This document shows positions 30,673-40,638 of a stretch of DNA of 48,975 nt, piece after piece. Both the position numbers and the translations under genes were made by a program. Numbering within the stretch: position 1 is the stretch's first letter; each line of letters starts with the position of its first letter. The DNA is from Candidatus Moranbacteria bacterium RIFOXYA12_FULL_35_19 (lineage in GTDB: Bacteria > Patescibacteriota > Minisyncoccia > Moranbacterales > UBA2206). The notes under the pieces were generated by a model that was not told where the DNA came from, searched no databases, and saw nothing but the letters and a program-made list of their open reading frames with translations. The stretch lies in contig MFSE01000021.1 of the NCBI GenBank assembly GCA_001784805.1, positions 68,241 to 117,215 of the forward strand, read 5' to 3'.

Positions 30673-31539
30673 CTTGTTGACACCCACGCTCATCTAAATT
30701 TCTCCGCCTATAAAAATGACGCGGAGGAAGTAATTAAAAGAACCCTGGCAGGGGGTGTTTTTGTGATTAATGTGGGGTCGCAATATTCGACCAGTGTGCG
30801 GGCGGTGGAATATGCCAAGAAATATGATGGACTATATGCGGCCATTGGAATTCATCCGCTCCATCTTCAAGCGCAAAAATTTTCCTATCATGATCCAGAT
30901 GAAATTGAAGAGGTTGAAATTGAAACGGCTGGAGAAATTTTTGAAAAAGAAAAATATTTGGAGTTGGTGAAAAATTCAAAAGTGGTGGCGATTGGAGAAG
31001 TGGGATTGGACTATCATCATTTTGAATCTGAAGACCCGCCTCGCGTCGACGAAGCGTCTCCGCGAGTCGAGGCGGGTAATATTGAAGATTTAAAAAATAA
31101 ACAAAAAGAAATATTTTTGGAATTTATTAATCTAGCAAATGAAGTTCGAAAACCAATTATGATCCACTGTTGGGATGCGTATGATGATTTATATGAAATA
31201 CTGGAAAAAAACCCAGTGGGAAAAAGGGGCGTGATTCATAGTTTTGTGGGAAGTTTCAAAACAGCCAAGAAATTTATCGAGCTTGGCTATTTGATCGGAC
31301 TTAATGGTATAATCACTTATGGGATAAGTTATGATAAATTAATTAGAGAGGTTGGCTTAAAAGACATAGTCTTGGAAACAGATTGTCCGTATCTCACTCC
31401 TGTGCCAAAAAAAGGTGAGCGAAATGAACCGATATATGTGAAATATGTGGCGCAAAAAATTGCCGAAGTGAAAGAAATTTCACCGGAAGAAGTGGAGAAA
31501 ATAACCACGGAAAATGCAAATCGATTATTTAGAATATAG
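30670..31539 (+). CDS. tatD: TatD family metal-dependent DNase
   Basis: TatD-like hydrolase (3'-5' exonuclease/DNase class), cytoplasmic. Metal ligands are visible in DTHAHLNF (start), GEVGLDYHH (the bridging Glu), MIHCWDAYDD, VIHSFVGS and LETDCPYL, in the normal order of the family. I start at the ATG encoding MLVDTHAH; the upstream codons are repeat sequence. A 44-base palindrome is inserted after YHHFESE, adding DPPRVDEASPRVEAG. The fold position corresponds to the variable loop before the conserved KQKEIFLEFINLA helix. Confidence 0.92.
   Translation: MLVDTHAHLNFSAYKNDAEEVIKRTLAGGVFVINVGSQYSTSVRAVEYAKKYDGLYAAIGIHPLHLQAQKFSYHDPDEIEEVEIETAGEIFEKEKYLELVKNSKVVAIGEVGLDYHHFESEDPPRVDEASPRVEAGNIEDLKNKQKEIFLEFINLANEVRKPIMIHCWDAYDDLYEILEKNPVGKRGVIHSFVGSFKTAKKFIELGYLIGLNGIITYGISYDKLIREVGLKDIVLETDCPYLTPVPKKGERNEPIYVKYVAQKIAEVKEISPEEVEKITTENANRLFRI
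31034..31077. repeat. GC-rich palindrome in frame in tatD
   Basis: ACCCGCCTCG (31034) pairs with CGAGGCGGGT (31068-31077) around a GTCGACGAAGCGTCTCCGCG core. It is far more GC-rich than its surroundings, consistent with insertion. Confidence 0.8.
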
Positions 31540-31542
31540 CGC

Positions 31543-31659
31543 TGTCATTCCTGCGAAAGCAGGAATCTAGTGTAAAAACTAAATTAAATAGTGCTATATA
31601 AAAGATTTATATTTCTAATATGATTTTGTGACTAGATTCCCGCCTACGCGGGAATGACA
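31543..31659. repeat. Inverted pair of TGTCATTCC...GGAATGACA repeats
   Basis: TGTCATTCCTGCGAAAGCAGGAATCTAG (31543-31570) and the same repeat in the other direction, ending CGGGAATGACA (31632-31659), enclose 61 bases with no gene. Confidence 0.8.
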
Positions 31660-31684
31660 AGGATAGATTTTTAATGCAATAAAT

Positions 31685-32386
31685 ATGGAATATCCAATGC
31701 GAATAAATAAATATTTGGCGAAAAAAAACATTTGTTCCCGTCGAGAAGCGGATGAACTGATTAAGTTTGGCAAAGTCAAGATAAATAATAAAAAAGCGGT
31801 GCTAGGGGACAAGGTTTTGGAAAATGATGAAGTGAGCGTTTCAAATAAGAATCAAAAAAAATTATTCTATTTCGCTTATAATAAACCAGTGGGAATTATT
31901 ACCCATAGTCCGCAAGGGAATGAACGCAGTATTGAAGATATAATAAAAATTCCACAAAAAGTTTATCCAATCGGAAGATTAGACAAGGATTCTTGGGGGC
32001 TGATTCTTCTGACTAATGACGGAAGGATAACGGATAAAGTTTTGAATCCAGAAAAAAAACACGAAAAGGAATATGCTGTGCGGGTGAATAAAATTATGTC
32101 GGAAAGTTTTCAAAATAAAATGGCGCGCGGGGTGATGCTGGACGATGGCTATAAAACTAAGCCGTGCCAAGTGCAAAAAATTAACGAAGCAATGTTTTCG
32201 ATAATTTTGACGGAAGGAAAAAAACGGCAGATTCGAAGAATGTGTACGGCGTTGGGATATGCCGTAGTGGATCTCAAAAGAGTGCGAGTTATGAGTATTA
32301 AAATTGGTAGTCTAAAACCGGGGGAATTTCGAGAAATCAAGGGGGCGGAACTGGAGCATTTTTTGAAAGAATTGGATTTGGAATAG
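31685..32386 (+). CDS. RsuA/RluB/RluF-family pseudouridine synthase
   Basis: Isomerises a uridine in ribosomal RNA. The S4 RNA-binding domain (MRINKYLAKKNICSRREADELIKFGKV) is followed by the catalytic core with the active-site Asp in PIGRLDKDSWGLILLTNDG and the C-terminal GKKRQIRRMCTALGY. Of the family it most resembles RluF by the VGIITHSPQGNERSIEDI region, but assignment to RsuA, RluB or RluF cannot be certain. 233 aa is normal. The start may be at 31685 or at the ATG at 31697. Confidence 0.88.
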   Translation: MEYPMRINKYLAKKNICSRREADELIKFGKVKINNKKAVLGDKVLENDEVSVSNKNQKKLFYFAYNKPVGIITHSPQGNERSIEDIIKIPQKVYPIGRLDKDSWGLILLTNDGRITDKVLNPEKKHEKEYAVRVNKIMSESFQNKMARGVMLDDGYKTKPCQVQKINEAMFSIILTEGKKRQIRRMCTALGYAVVDLKRVRVMSIKIGSLKPGEFREIKGAELEHFLKELDLE

Positions 32387-32407
32387 GAATTATAAAAAAA
32401 TCAAATA

Positions 32408-32436
32408 TTGACGAATAAAAAATGAAGGAGTATAAT
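32408..32436 (+). promoter_or_regulatory. Promoter of the ATP synthase operon
   Basis: TTGACG (32408-32413), 17-base spacer, TATAAT (32431-32436). Transcription would begin near 32443, downstream of the ATG used by the ORF track (32422). This decides the start of the first operon gene in favour of 32461. Confidence 0.75.
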
Positions 32437-32460
32437 AATTTATGTTTTGGAAAAGCGAAA

Positions 32461-32715
32461 ATGATATTCAAAGACGAAAAAATTAAGAGAATATTTACAA
32501 AAGTGGTTTTATTTAGCAGTGCCTATATCTTTATCCCATTGATTTTTTTTGGAATAATTGGATATATTGCGGACAGAAACCTGAAAACTGGGCCGAAGTT
32601 TATGCTTATTGGAGTTGGAATTGCTTTTGTATTTTCGAATGTGTTGCTTTTCAAGAAACGTAGTTTTTTATCAAAAAAAATAAAAGAAGAAGTAGATAAA
32701 ATAACAAACAGTTAA
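32461..32715 (+). CDS. AtpI/AtpZ-like membrane protein, first gene of the ATP synthase operon
   Basis: 84-aa protein with two membrane segments (VVLFSSAYIFIPLIFFGIIGYIAD and FMLIGVGIAFVFSNVLLF). The GYIADRNLKTGPKFMLIGVG pattern matches AtpI/AtpZ-type proteins encoded at the head of atp operons, which help c-ring assembly or divalent-ion supply. The track start at 32422 lies upstream of the predicted transcription start, so I use the ATG at 32461. atpB follows after 4 bases. A second protein of this kind is encoded between atpF and atpH. Confidence 0.7.
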   Translation: MIFKDEKIKRIFTKVVLFSSAYIFIPLIFFGIIGYIADRNLKTGPKFMLIGVGIAFVFSNVLLFKKRSFLSKKIKEEVDKITNS

Positions 32716-32719
32716 TTTT

Positions 32720-33493
32720 ATGGAACTAGACATATCACTCGCTCCCGAGATACTTTTTAATTTTGGTTTTTTACCAGTCACCAACACTTTGCTCTGGTCT
32801 TTTGTTTTGAGTATATTTTTAATTGTAATTACCTTGGCAATGCGTTTCTCATTAAAAACTATTCCAGGAAGGTGGCAATTATTATTTGAAGTTATTCTTG
32901 ATGAAGGTATGAAGCTTGTTGAGAGTATAATGAAGGATGAGAAGAAAGCGAAGAGAGTTTTTCCCTTAGTTTTTACCATGTTTATTTTTATTGTTTTTGC
33001 TAATCTCATTCCATTTATTCCAGGGCAATCAGCACTTTCAATTCATACACAAAACGGAGACATCTCTCCTTTTCGCGCAATCATGTCAGACTATGGCATG
33101 GTTTTTGTTTTAACGGCGATATCCATTATAACTATTCAAATTGTGGCAATTATTGCTCATGGTCCTTTTGGCTATCTGGGAAAATTTATTAATCTTAAAA
33201 GCCCGTTGGCTTTTGTTTTAGGACTAATGGATTTGATTGGTGAATTGTCAAAAATACTATCTTTATCTTTCAGACTTTTTGGAAATATTTTTGCCGGAGA
33301 AGTGCTAGGATTAGTGATGCTTTTTTTAGCGCCATTTATTGTTCCTTTGCCATTTGCTCTGCTTGGTCTTATAACGGCAATTATCCAAGGTTTTGTTTTT
33401 TCTCTTTTAACTTTAATATTTATTTCAATGGCGGGAGAGATAGAAGTTAAAGAAGAAAAAAAATCTAAAGCGTGTGTAAATTTTAATAATTAA
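32720..33493 (+). CDS. atpB: ATP synthase Fo subunit a
   Basis: Membrane stator subunit that forms the ion half-channels of F1Fo ATP synthase. 257 aa with five to six membrane helices. The essential arginine is in LSLSFRLFGNIFAGEVLG, and the last helix is LITAIIQGFVFSLLTLIFISMA. The N-terminal FNFGFLPVTNTLLWSF and FANLIPFIPG segments are also typical. The tail KEEKKSKACVNFNN is unusually long and basic. Second gene of the operon, 4 bases after the AtpI/Z-like gene. Confidence 0.94.
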   Translation: MELDISLAPEILFNFGFLPVTNTLLWSFVLSIFLIVITLAMRFSLKTIPGRWQLLFEVILDEGMKLVESIMKDEKKAKRVFPLVFTMFIFIVFANLIPFIPGQSALSIHTQNGDISPFRAIMSDYGMVFVLTAISIITIQIVAIIAHGPFGYLGKFINLKSPLAFVLGLMDLIGELSKILSLSFRLFGNIFAGEVLGLVMLFLAPFIVPLPFALLGLITAIIQGFVFSLLTLIFISMAGEIEVKEEKKSKACVNFNN

Positions 33494-33498
33494 TTTAA

Positions 33499-33735
<237 letters not shown>

Positions 33736-33747
33736 AAGATAAAAAAG

Positions 33748-33776
33748 TCTAGCTTTTTTAAAAAGCTAGATCATTT
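33748..33776 (+). promoter_or_regulatory. Intercistronic hairpin after atpE
   Basis: TCTAGCTTTTT-T-AAAAAGCTAGA is an 11-bp stem followed by TCATTTTGTTTTTT. It lies between atpE and atpF and could act as a leaky terminator or 3' stabiliser, raising c-subunit expression over the other subunits. Confidence 0.55.
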
Positions 33777-33808
33777 TGTTTTTTAAATAATAGGTTAAGA
33801 AAAAAAGT

Positions 33809-34303
33809 ATGAAACTTTTTGAAGCTTTAGGTTTAAATTGGAAAATTTTATTAGCCCAACTGATTAATTTCGGTCTTTTGGTTTGGATACTACATAGATT
33901 TGGTTACGGACCGATTATCAAATTTATTGATGAACGAAGGAAAAAAATTGAAAAAGGGCTTAAGAATGCCAAAGAAGTAGAAGAAAAAATGGAGAAAGCC
34001 AAAGAGGTCGAAAAAGAAATTATCGTTTCTGCTAAAAAGGAAGCCCAAAAAATAGTTAGTGCTTCAACAGAATTAGCCAAGAGAAATCAAGAGGAAATTA
34101 TAAAAAAAGCCGAAGAAGAAGCGCAGAGAATTCTGGACTCTTCTCAAAAAAAAGCTATTCAAGAGAAAGGCAGAATAATTAGTGAAGCAAAGGGAGAAGT
34201 GGCTGAATTAGTGGTTTTTGCTACTGAAAAAATTATTTCAAAAAATATTGATAAATTCGAGGACAGGGAAGCGATAAATGAATTGATAGCAGATGAAAAA
34301 TAA
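33809..34303 (+). CDS. atpF: ATP synthase Fo subunit b
   Basis: Peripheral-stalk subunit. One N-terminal membrane helix (ILLAQLINFGLLVWILHRF) then FIDERRKKIEKGLKNA and a long Lys/Glu coiled coil, followed by the delta-contacting C-terminal end. 164 aa is normal. The start codon follows AAAAAAAGT with no strong Shine-Dalgarno. Its end overlaps the next gene by 11 bases. Confidence 0.93.
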   Translation: MKLFEALGLNWKILLAQLINFGLLVWILHRFGYGPIIKFIDERRKKIEKGLKNAKEVEEKMEKAKEVEKEIIVSAKKEAQKIVSASTELAKRNQEEIIKKAEEEAQRILDSSQKKAIQEKGRIISEAKGEVAELVVFATEKIISKNIDKFEDREAINELIADEK

Positions 34304-34553
34304 AAAAAACATAACCAATATTTTGTGGTGGAAGTCAGGGCTGGTCCTTTTCAGCAGAATTTCTAGTTGGATTATCGGGCCGATATTTTTTGCAGTGTTA
34401 ATTGGAAGCTGGCTGGATAAAAAATATAATAGCGATGCCTGGATTTTTTTGTTAATTATAGGAGGAGCTATTCTGATTTCATCTTTTGGAATATTTAAGG
34501 AAACGATAAAGGAAATGAGAAAAAATAATAAAGATATAGAAAACAAGTTATGA
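34293..34553 (+). CDS. AtpZ-like small membrane protein inside the operon
   Basis: 86 aa with two membrane helices: RISSWIIGPIFFAVLIGSWL and IFLLIIGGAILISSFGIF. The segment between them, GSWLDKKYNSD, is the AtpZ/AtpI pattern (Gly-rich helix, Asp, Lys). It overlaps atpF by 11 bases and atpH by 4, so it is translationally coupled to both. The position between b and delta is unusual, since AtpZ/AtpI normally stand at the operon head, which here is already occupied by a similar gene. Confidence 0.7.
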   Translation: MKNKKNITNILWWKSGLVLFSRISSWIIGPIFFAVLIGSWLDKKYNSDAWIFLLIIGGAILISSFGIFKETIKEMRKNNKDIENKL

Positions 34554-34951
34554 AAATTACTGCTAATCAATACGCTAAAACACTTTTTGAACTTATTGAC
34601 AATAAGCCATCCCAAGATGTGGAAAAAATTATCTATAATTTCGTTAGAGTTGTTAAGAAAAACAAACAGATAAAATTATTTCCAGGAATTTTAGAAAGAT
34701 TAAGTTTTATTTGGAATAATAAATATAAAATAGCGGAAGCAAAGATAATAAGCGCAGAAGAATTAAATGAAAAGGATGAAAAAAAGATAAAAGATTATCT
34801 TAAGGAAAAATACAAAGTGGAAAAAGTTGTGATTAGCAAAGAAATTGATAAAAATATTATTGGGGGATTTATTATTAAAACCGGAGACGATATTGTTGAT
34901 CAAAGTATATCGGGAAAAATAAAAAAATTAAGGGAAAATTTAATTAAGTAA
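34550..34951 (+). CDS. atpH: ATP synthase F1 subunit delta (short form)
   Basis: Links F1 to the b stalk. [16 protein letters not shown] is the standard N-terminal start of the helical domain, and [35 protein letters not shown] is the conserved C-terminal region. At 133 aa it is about 45 residues shorter than the usual 175-180, mostly in the N-terminal helical bundle. The position between b and alpha and the conserved C-terminus make the call firm despite the low similarity. Confidence 0.88.
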   Translation: MKITANQYAKTLFELIDNKPSQDVEKIIYNFVRVVKKNKQIKLFPGILERLSFIWNNKYKIAEAKIISAEELNEKDEKKIKDYLKEKYKVEKVVISKEIDKNIIGGFIIKTGDDIVDQSISGKIKKLRENLIK

Positions 34952-34968
34952 AATTTAAATATATTTTT

Positions 34969-36519
34969 ATGGATAAAAATTACATCATTGAACAGTTAAA
35001 AAAACAAATTGAAAATTTCGAGACTAAAACGCAGACTGAAAAAGTTGGAACGGTTTTAGAAGTTGGAGACGGTGTGGCAAAAATTTCGGGTCTTTCTGAT
35101 TGTATGGCCTCTGAAATGTTAGAATTCACAAATTCACACAAATCAGGAGACAAATTAAACACAAATAAAACAGAATCAATATATGGGGTGGCGCTGAATT
35201 TGGAAGAAGGACAAATTGGTGCCATGATTTTGGGTGCTTTCGAGGGGATCAAAGAAGGTGATCAAGTGAAATCAACCGGAAAAATTTTGTCAATTCCAGT
35301 CGGCGAAAATATGATTGGCCGAGTTATCAATCCTTTGGGACAACAAATTGATGGCAAAGGTGAAATAATTTGCGATAAGTTCTATCCAATCGAAAAAATT
35401 GCTCCGGGAGTTATCACTCGACAATCCGTTAATCAACCAGTGCAAACTGGAATCAAGGCGATTGATGCGATGATCCCAGTCGGGCGAGGTCAACGGGAAC
35501 TTATTATCGGTGACCGACAAACTGGAAAAACTGCCATTGCGATTGATGCCATCATCAACCAAAAAGGTCAGGATATGATTTGTATCTATGTCGCCATTGG
35601 ACAAAAAGAATCCAAGATTGCTCGCATTGTAGCAGAATTGGAAAAGAAAGGTGCGATGGAATATACTACGATTGTTTTGGCGGGCGCATCAGATCCAGCC
35701 GCGTTTTCTTTTATCGCTCCCTATTCTGGTTGCGCTCTCGGAGAATATTTCTTGGACAAAGGCAAAGATGTTTTGGTGATTTATGATGATCTTTCCAAGC
35801 ACGCTTGGGCCTATCGCCAAATTTCTTTGATTCTCAAACGTCCACCAGGACGCGAAGCTTATCCAGGAGATGTTTTCTATCTGCACTCTCGTCTTTTGGA
35901 ACGAAGTGCGAAGCTCAACAAAGATTTTGGTGGCGGATCAATCACAGCTTTGCCAATCATCGAAACGCAAGCGGGCGATGTGTCAGCCTACATTCCGACT
36001 AATGTTATCTCAATTACTGATGGACAAATTTATTTGGAATCAGATTTATTCTACAAAGGAATTCGTCCAGCTTTGAATGTGGGACTTTCTGTTTCTCGTG
36101 TGGGATCAGCCGCGCAAACTAAGGCCATGAAAAAAGTGGCCGGAAAACTTCGTTTGGACTTGGCGCAATTTCGAGAATTGGAAGCTTTTGCTCAATTTGG
36201 ATCTGACTTGGATGAAAATACTCGACGGCAAATTGAACGAGGCAAAAGAACAGTAGAAATTTTAAAACAAGATCAATATGCGCCGATGCTCATGGAAAAC
36301 CAAGTGGCTATTCTCTACGCTCTCACCAATGGATTTTTGGATGATGTGGCGGTTGAAAAGATAAAAGTGTGGGAAGCTGATTTCCAAAGATATCTAGATT
36401 CCAGCGCTAAAGAAGTTTTGACTCTGATTGCGGAAAAGAAAGAATTAACGGAAGATGTGGTGGCGAAATTGGAAAAGGTGATTAAGGATTTTAAGGATAT
36501 ATATCAAAATGGAGAATAG
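34969..36519 (+). CDS. atpA: ATP synthase F1 subunit alpha
   Basis: Non-catalytic nucleotide-binding subunit. P-loop [13 protein letters not shown], the [24 protein letters not shown] block and the arginine-finger region [18 protein letters not shown] are all present. 516 aa is normal. Eighteen bases after atpH. The stop is followed at once by a TACNAA hairpin element before atpG. Confidence 0.97.
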   Translation: MDKNYIIEQLKKQIENFETKTQTEKVGTVLEVGDGVAKISGLSDCMASEMLEFTNSHKSGDKLNTNKTESIYGVALNLEEGQIGAMILGAFEGIKEGDQVKSTGKILSIPVGENMIGRVINPLGQQIDGKGEIICDKFYPIEKIAPGVITRQSVNQPVQTGIKAIDAMIPVGRGQRELIIGDRQTGKTAIAIDAIINQKGQDMICIYVAIGQKESKIARIVAELEKKGAMEYTTIVLAGASDPAAFSFIAPYSGCALGEYFLDKGKDVLVIYDDLSKHAWAYRQISLILKRPPGREAYPGDVFYLHSRLLERSAKLNKDFGGGSITALPIIETQAGDVSAYIPTNVISITDGQIYLESDLFYKGIRPALNVGLSVSRVGSAAQTKAMKKVAGKLRLDLAQFRELEAFAQFGSDLDENTRRQIERGKRTVEILKQDQYAPMLMENQVAILYALTNGFLDDVAVEKIKVWEADFQRYLDSSAKEVLTLIAEKKELTEDVVAKLEKVIKDFKDIYQNGE

Positions 36520-36520
36520 T

Positions 36521-36609
36521 TTTACGAACTACGAAATAAATACGAAATACGAAAGTACGAAAATGGAGACTAAGCGTTTCGTATTTCGCTAATTTCGTAG
36601 TTCGTAAAT
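36521..36609. repeat. TACNAA hairpin element, G-type, empty
   Basis: TTTACGAACTACGAAATAAA... and ...AATTTCGTAGTTCGTAAAT are complementary arms around a loop near ATGGAGACTAAGCG. Nearly identical to the element at 6591. It lies inside the ATP synthase operon, between atpA and atpG. Confidence 0.85.
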
Positions 36610-36618
36610 GAAAAATTT

Positions 36619-37578
36619 ATGGCTTCAGGTAAAGAAATTAAAAGACGAATAAAGTCCATCAAAAATACTGGGAAAATTACCCGAGCAATGGAGATGGTGA
36701 GCGCGGCTAAAATGCGGAGGGCTATTTCATCTGTTTTGGCAATTAGGCCGTATGCGCATAGCGCTTGGAATGTGCTGACAAATTTAGCGCGATCTTTTGA
36801 AAGAAAACAGGAGGGACTTTTGGAAGTGCGTGAAGTGAAAAGAGTTTTGGCAGTGGCCATCACATCTAATCGCGGACTTTGCGGATCATTCAATTCTCAA
36901 ATCGCCAAGAAGATAAGGGATGAAATTTCTAACCCAAAAAATTTGAAGATAAATCGAATCGGCAACAAAAAAATTGAATCAAAAATTTCTGATAAAGATT
37001 TGAAAATTGATTTCATTACTGTTGGACGAAAAGGAGAAAGCGTGATTCGCCGAACCGGAGAGGAAATTGTGGCGTCTTTCAATGATCTGACCTATCTGCC
37101 GAAATTTGAAGCCGTGCGAGCAGTGGGAAAAATTGTCATTGATGATTATCTAGCTAAAAAATATGACAAGGTAGTTATTTTCTATACCGACTATGTTTCT
37201 GCGATAAAACAAGAAACAAAAGTCCGTCAGATTTTGCCACTCTCAAAAATTGATTTGGAAAAACAAATTGCCGAGATGGATATTTTGGCCGAGCAATATG
37301 GTTTGGCTAAACCAGCTTCTGAATATAAGGTTGAACCAAGTCCAGAGGAAGTTTTGGATTATATTATTCCGCGACTGATTGAAATGCAGATATATCATGC
37401 TATTTTGGAATCCAATGCTTCCAAAGAATCCTCTCGAATGGTGGCCATGCGAAACGCCACGGACGCTGCCAATGAAATGGCCGATGGTTTCACCCTGGCA
37501 TATAATCAGATACGGCAGATGAAAATTACTCAAGAGATTGCGGAGATTAGTGCAGGGATGGCGGCATTAGAGCAATAA
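36619..37578 (+). CDS. atpG: ATP synthase F1 subunit gamma
   Basis: Central rotor shaft. N-terminal helix KEIKRRIKSIKNTGKITRAM and C-terminal helix ATDAANEMADGFTLAYNQIR with the GMAAL end are the family signatures; SNRGLCGSFN is also present. 319 aa, somewhat longer than the Escherichia coli subunit (287), mostly in the middle domain. After it the operon is interrupted by repeats and a minus-strand gene. Confidence 0.95.
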   Translation: MASGKEIKRRIKSIKNTGKITRAMEMVSAAKMRRAISSVLAIRPYAHSAWNVLTNLARSFERKQEGLLEVREVKRVLAVAITSNRGLCGSFNSQIAKKIRDEISNPKNLKINRIGNKKIESKISDKDLKIDFITVGRKGESVIRRTGEEIVASFNDLTYLPKFEAVRAVGKIVIDDYLAKKYDKVVIFYTDYVSAIKQETKVRQILPLSKIDLEKQIAEMDILAEQYGLAKPASEYKVEPSPEEVLDYIIPRLIEMQIYHAILESNASKESSRMVAMRNATDAANEMADGFTLAYNQIRQMKITQEIAEISAGMAALEQ

Positions 37579-37620
37579 CCGATGCGAATCTACGAATTGT
37601 GAATAAGAAATAAAAATATT

Positions 37621-37710
37621 TGTCATCGCGAGCGAAACGAAGTGAAGCGTGGCGATCTCGAAACTAAAAAAGGAGATTGCCGCGGTCGCTAACGCTCCCT
37701 CGCAATGACA
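37621..37710. repeat. TGTCATCGCGAG...CGCAATGACA palindrome
   Basis: The left part TGTCATCGCGAGCGAAACGA and right part CTCCCTCGCAATGACA, plus GGCGATCTC/GAGATTGCC, form a long imperfect hairpin. This is a widespread type of dispersed repeat. It lies between atpG and the minus-strand gene. Confidence 0.8.
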
Positions 37711-37743
37711 AGTATTAGAAAGTTCTTTGGAAAATTGAAAATA

Positions 37744-37790
37744 AAAAAGCCACACAACTCTTGCGATGCAAGAATCGGTGGCCTTTTGGT
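37744..37790 (-). terminator. Terminator of the minus-strand gene
   Basis: On the minus strand GGCCACCGATTCTTGC-ATC-GCAAGAGTTGTGTGGC folds into a hairpin ending in TTTTTT, about 20 bases after the stop codon. Confidence 0.65.
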
Positions 37791-37808
37791 GAAAAGAAGC
37801 GGTATGCT

Positions 37809-38126
37809 CTATTTTGTTCGTATGGTGGCTCCTTTAAAAAGCCAGCCGCTACACACATAACACTCCACTTCTTTGCCAGCTGGGTTCGTAGCTTTGACAG
37901 TAAAGCGTGCGGCATCTTTACTACTGCATCCCCGTAATCCCACAGCGAACCATGCATGGTCGATGACTTTAATATTGCTGAAGCCCTGCGTTTCAACAGC
38001 TCTGATAGCAACATTTTTATCAACCAATATGCCACGGCAAGATAAAACAATGGAAATGGCAACGAATAAAATAATAATAATGAACTCAATTCCGCCTTCG
38101 CCTTTAATGTTCTGCAAGCTTTTCAT
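37809..38126 (-). CDS. Small TadE/pilin-like membrane protein, antisense within the atp operon
   Basis: 105-aa protein, unrecognised in detail. The N-terminus MKSLQNIKGEGGIEFIIIIL leads into FVAISIVLSC, a layout like TadE/TadG pseudopilins or type IV pilin-like proteins (Gly-Glu then a hydrophobic helix). A soluble domain follows with four cysteines (CRG, CSS, CYVCSG) that could pair. It is a complete transcription unit: TTGACT-17-TATAAT promoter, GGGAGGA ribosome site 8 bases before the ATG, and a terminator. The ORF track's 37715-38089 entry is its shadow. Its location between atpG and atpD suggests insertion. Confidence 0.72.
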   Translation of the reverse strand: MKSLQNIKGEGGIEFIIIILFVAISIVLSCRGILVDKNVAIRAVETQGFSNIKVIDHAWFAVGLRGCSSKDAARFTVKATNPAGKEVECYVCSGWLFKGATIRTK

Positions 38127-38189
38127 TTCTAGATCCTCCCTTGATTAATGAGTTATTGTTAAAAAATACGTTGATTTTCACTAACCTAA

Positions 38190-38218
38190 TATTATACTCC
38201 AAACTACCCCAAAAGTCA
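38190..38218 (-). promoter_or_regulatory. Promoter of the minus-strand gene
   Basis: Read on the minus strand: TTGACT (38218-38213), 17-base spacer, TATAAT (38195-38190). Confidence 0.8.
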
Positions 38219-38226
38219 ACCCTTAA

Positions 38227-39804
<1,578 letters not shown>

Positions 39805-39819
39805 ATTTATTGATCTTCT

Positions 39820-39935
39820 AATTTTTAATTTTTATTTTTTAATTTTTAAATAATATTTAAATTTTTAATGAATAATTTTAGAATTAATAAATTAAAAATT
39901 CATTAAAAATTTCAAATTAAAAATTAAAAATTTAT
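39820..39935. repeat. AT-rich inverted repeat of AATTTTT units between atpD and atpC
   Basis: TAATTTTTAATTTTTATTTT on the left and AAATTAAAAATTAAAAATTT on the right are complementary, with further units between. Same design as the TACNAA and GAAAATT elements. Confidence 0.65.
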
Positions 39936-39943
39936 AACATTTA

Positions 39944-40381
39944 ATGTCTAAGTCAACCATTAAATTCAAAATTGTTACTCCTGAAAAAACTGTTTTCGAA
40001 GACACGGTTGATCAGGCGACTTTGCCGACGGCAGACGGGGAAGTGACAATTTTGCCTAATCATATAAGTTATATTGCCAGTCTGAAAGCGGGCGAATTAA
40101 TGCTTAAGAAAAAAGGAGAAGAAATTTTGCTTTGTATTTCTGGAGGCTTTATTGAATTTCATAACAATGAACTTATTATTTTAGCTGACACGGCCGAGCG
40201 CGCTGAAGAAATTGATTTGAAACGCGCCGAGGAGGGAAGAAGAAAAGCTGAAGAACTTAAGAATAAAAGAGTGTCAATGGATGAAAATGAATACGCTCGT
40301 GTGGCCGCCGCTATTCAAAAAGAATCAGCTCGAATCCGCGTGGCAAAAAAACATTATACAAAATTAGGCATGAAAGCGTAA
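39944..40381 (+). CDS. atpC: ATP synthase F1 subunit epsilon
   Basis: Rotor-stalk subunit that can inhibit ATP hydrolysis. The N-terminal beta domain contains FKIVTPEKTVFEDTVDQATL, TADGEVTILPNHISYIASL and CISGGFIEFHNNELIILADTAERAEEID. The C-terminal helical hairpin (RAEEGRRKAEELKNKRV to the end) is complete. 145 aa. It is the last gene of the operon, 139 bases after atpD. Confidence 0.94.
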   Translation: MSKSTIKFKIVTPEKTVFEDTVDQATLPTADGEVTILPNHISYIASLKAGELMLKKKGEEILLCISGGFIEFHNNELIILADTAERAEEIDLKRAEEGRRKAEELKNKRVSMDENEYARVAAAIQKESARIRVAKKHYTKLGMKA

Positions 40382-40464
40382 ATGTTTAAAAAATAGAGAT
40401 TAAACTATTTATATCTTACTGGATACTAAAAGCTAATCAAAAGTTTTGTGAAATTTGAGACCTA

Positions 40465-40491
40465 AAAAAGGTACTTGACCCCTTTTGCTCT
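40465..40491. repeat. GGTACTTGACC repeat, copy 1
   Basis: AAAAAGGTACTTGACCCCTT then TTGCTCT. A diverged copy is at 48269-48294. Both lie next to broken gene remnants. Confidence 0.55.
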
Positions 40492-40492
40492 C

Positions 40493-40594
40493 TTTGTTTT
40501 TACTGGAACAATTCATGGAGAAATAACCGATTCGCTGAAAGGTGAAAATGGATTTAGTTATGATCCGATGGATATTATTGACTGTTTTGCTTAA
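40493..40594 (+). pseudogene. Fragment of a RdgB/HAM1-type NTP pyrophosphatase
   Basis: 33 codons read FVFTGTIHGEITDSLKGENG then FSYDP, matching the conserved GxxGFGYDP region of RdgB/HAM1 (house-cleaning of non-canonical purine nucleotides). The frame then ends in TAA. There is no start and no remaining catalytic N-terminus, so it is a remnant. The rest of 40382-40492 shows no gene. Confidence 0.55.
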
Positions 40595-40605
40595 TATGGT
40601 ATAGT
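40578..40605 (+). promoter_or_regulatory. Promoter of the fic gene
   Basis: TTGACT (40578-40583), 16-base spacer, TATAGT (40600-40605), 34 bases before the ATG. Confidence 0.6.
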
Positions 40606-40638
40606 GTAAATAATCATCTAAACCAACTTAAGAAATAT

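Noticed and set aside
37715-38089. Minus-strand 124-aa ORF overlapping the pilin-like gene
   Set aside because: Out of frame with the 37809-38126 gene, which has the ribosome site, promoter and a sensible membrane N-terminus.
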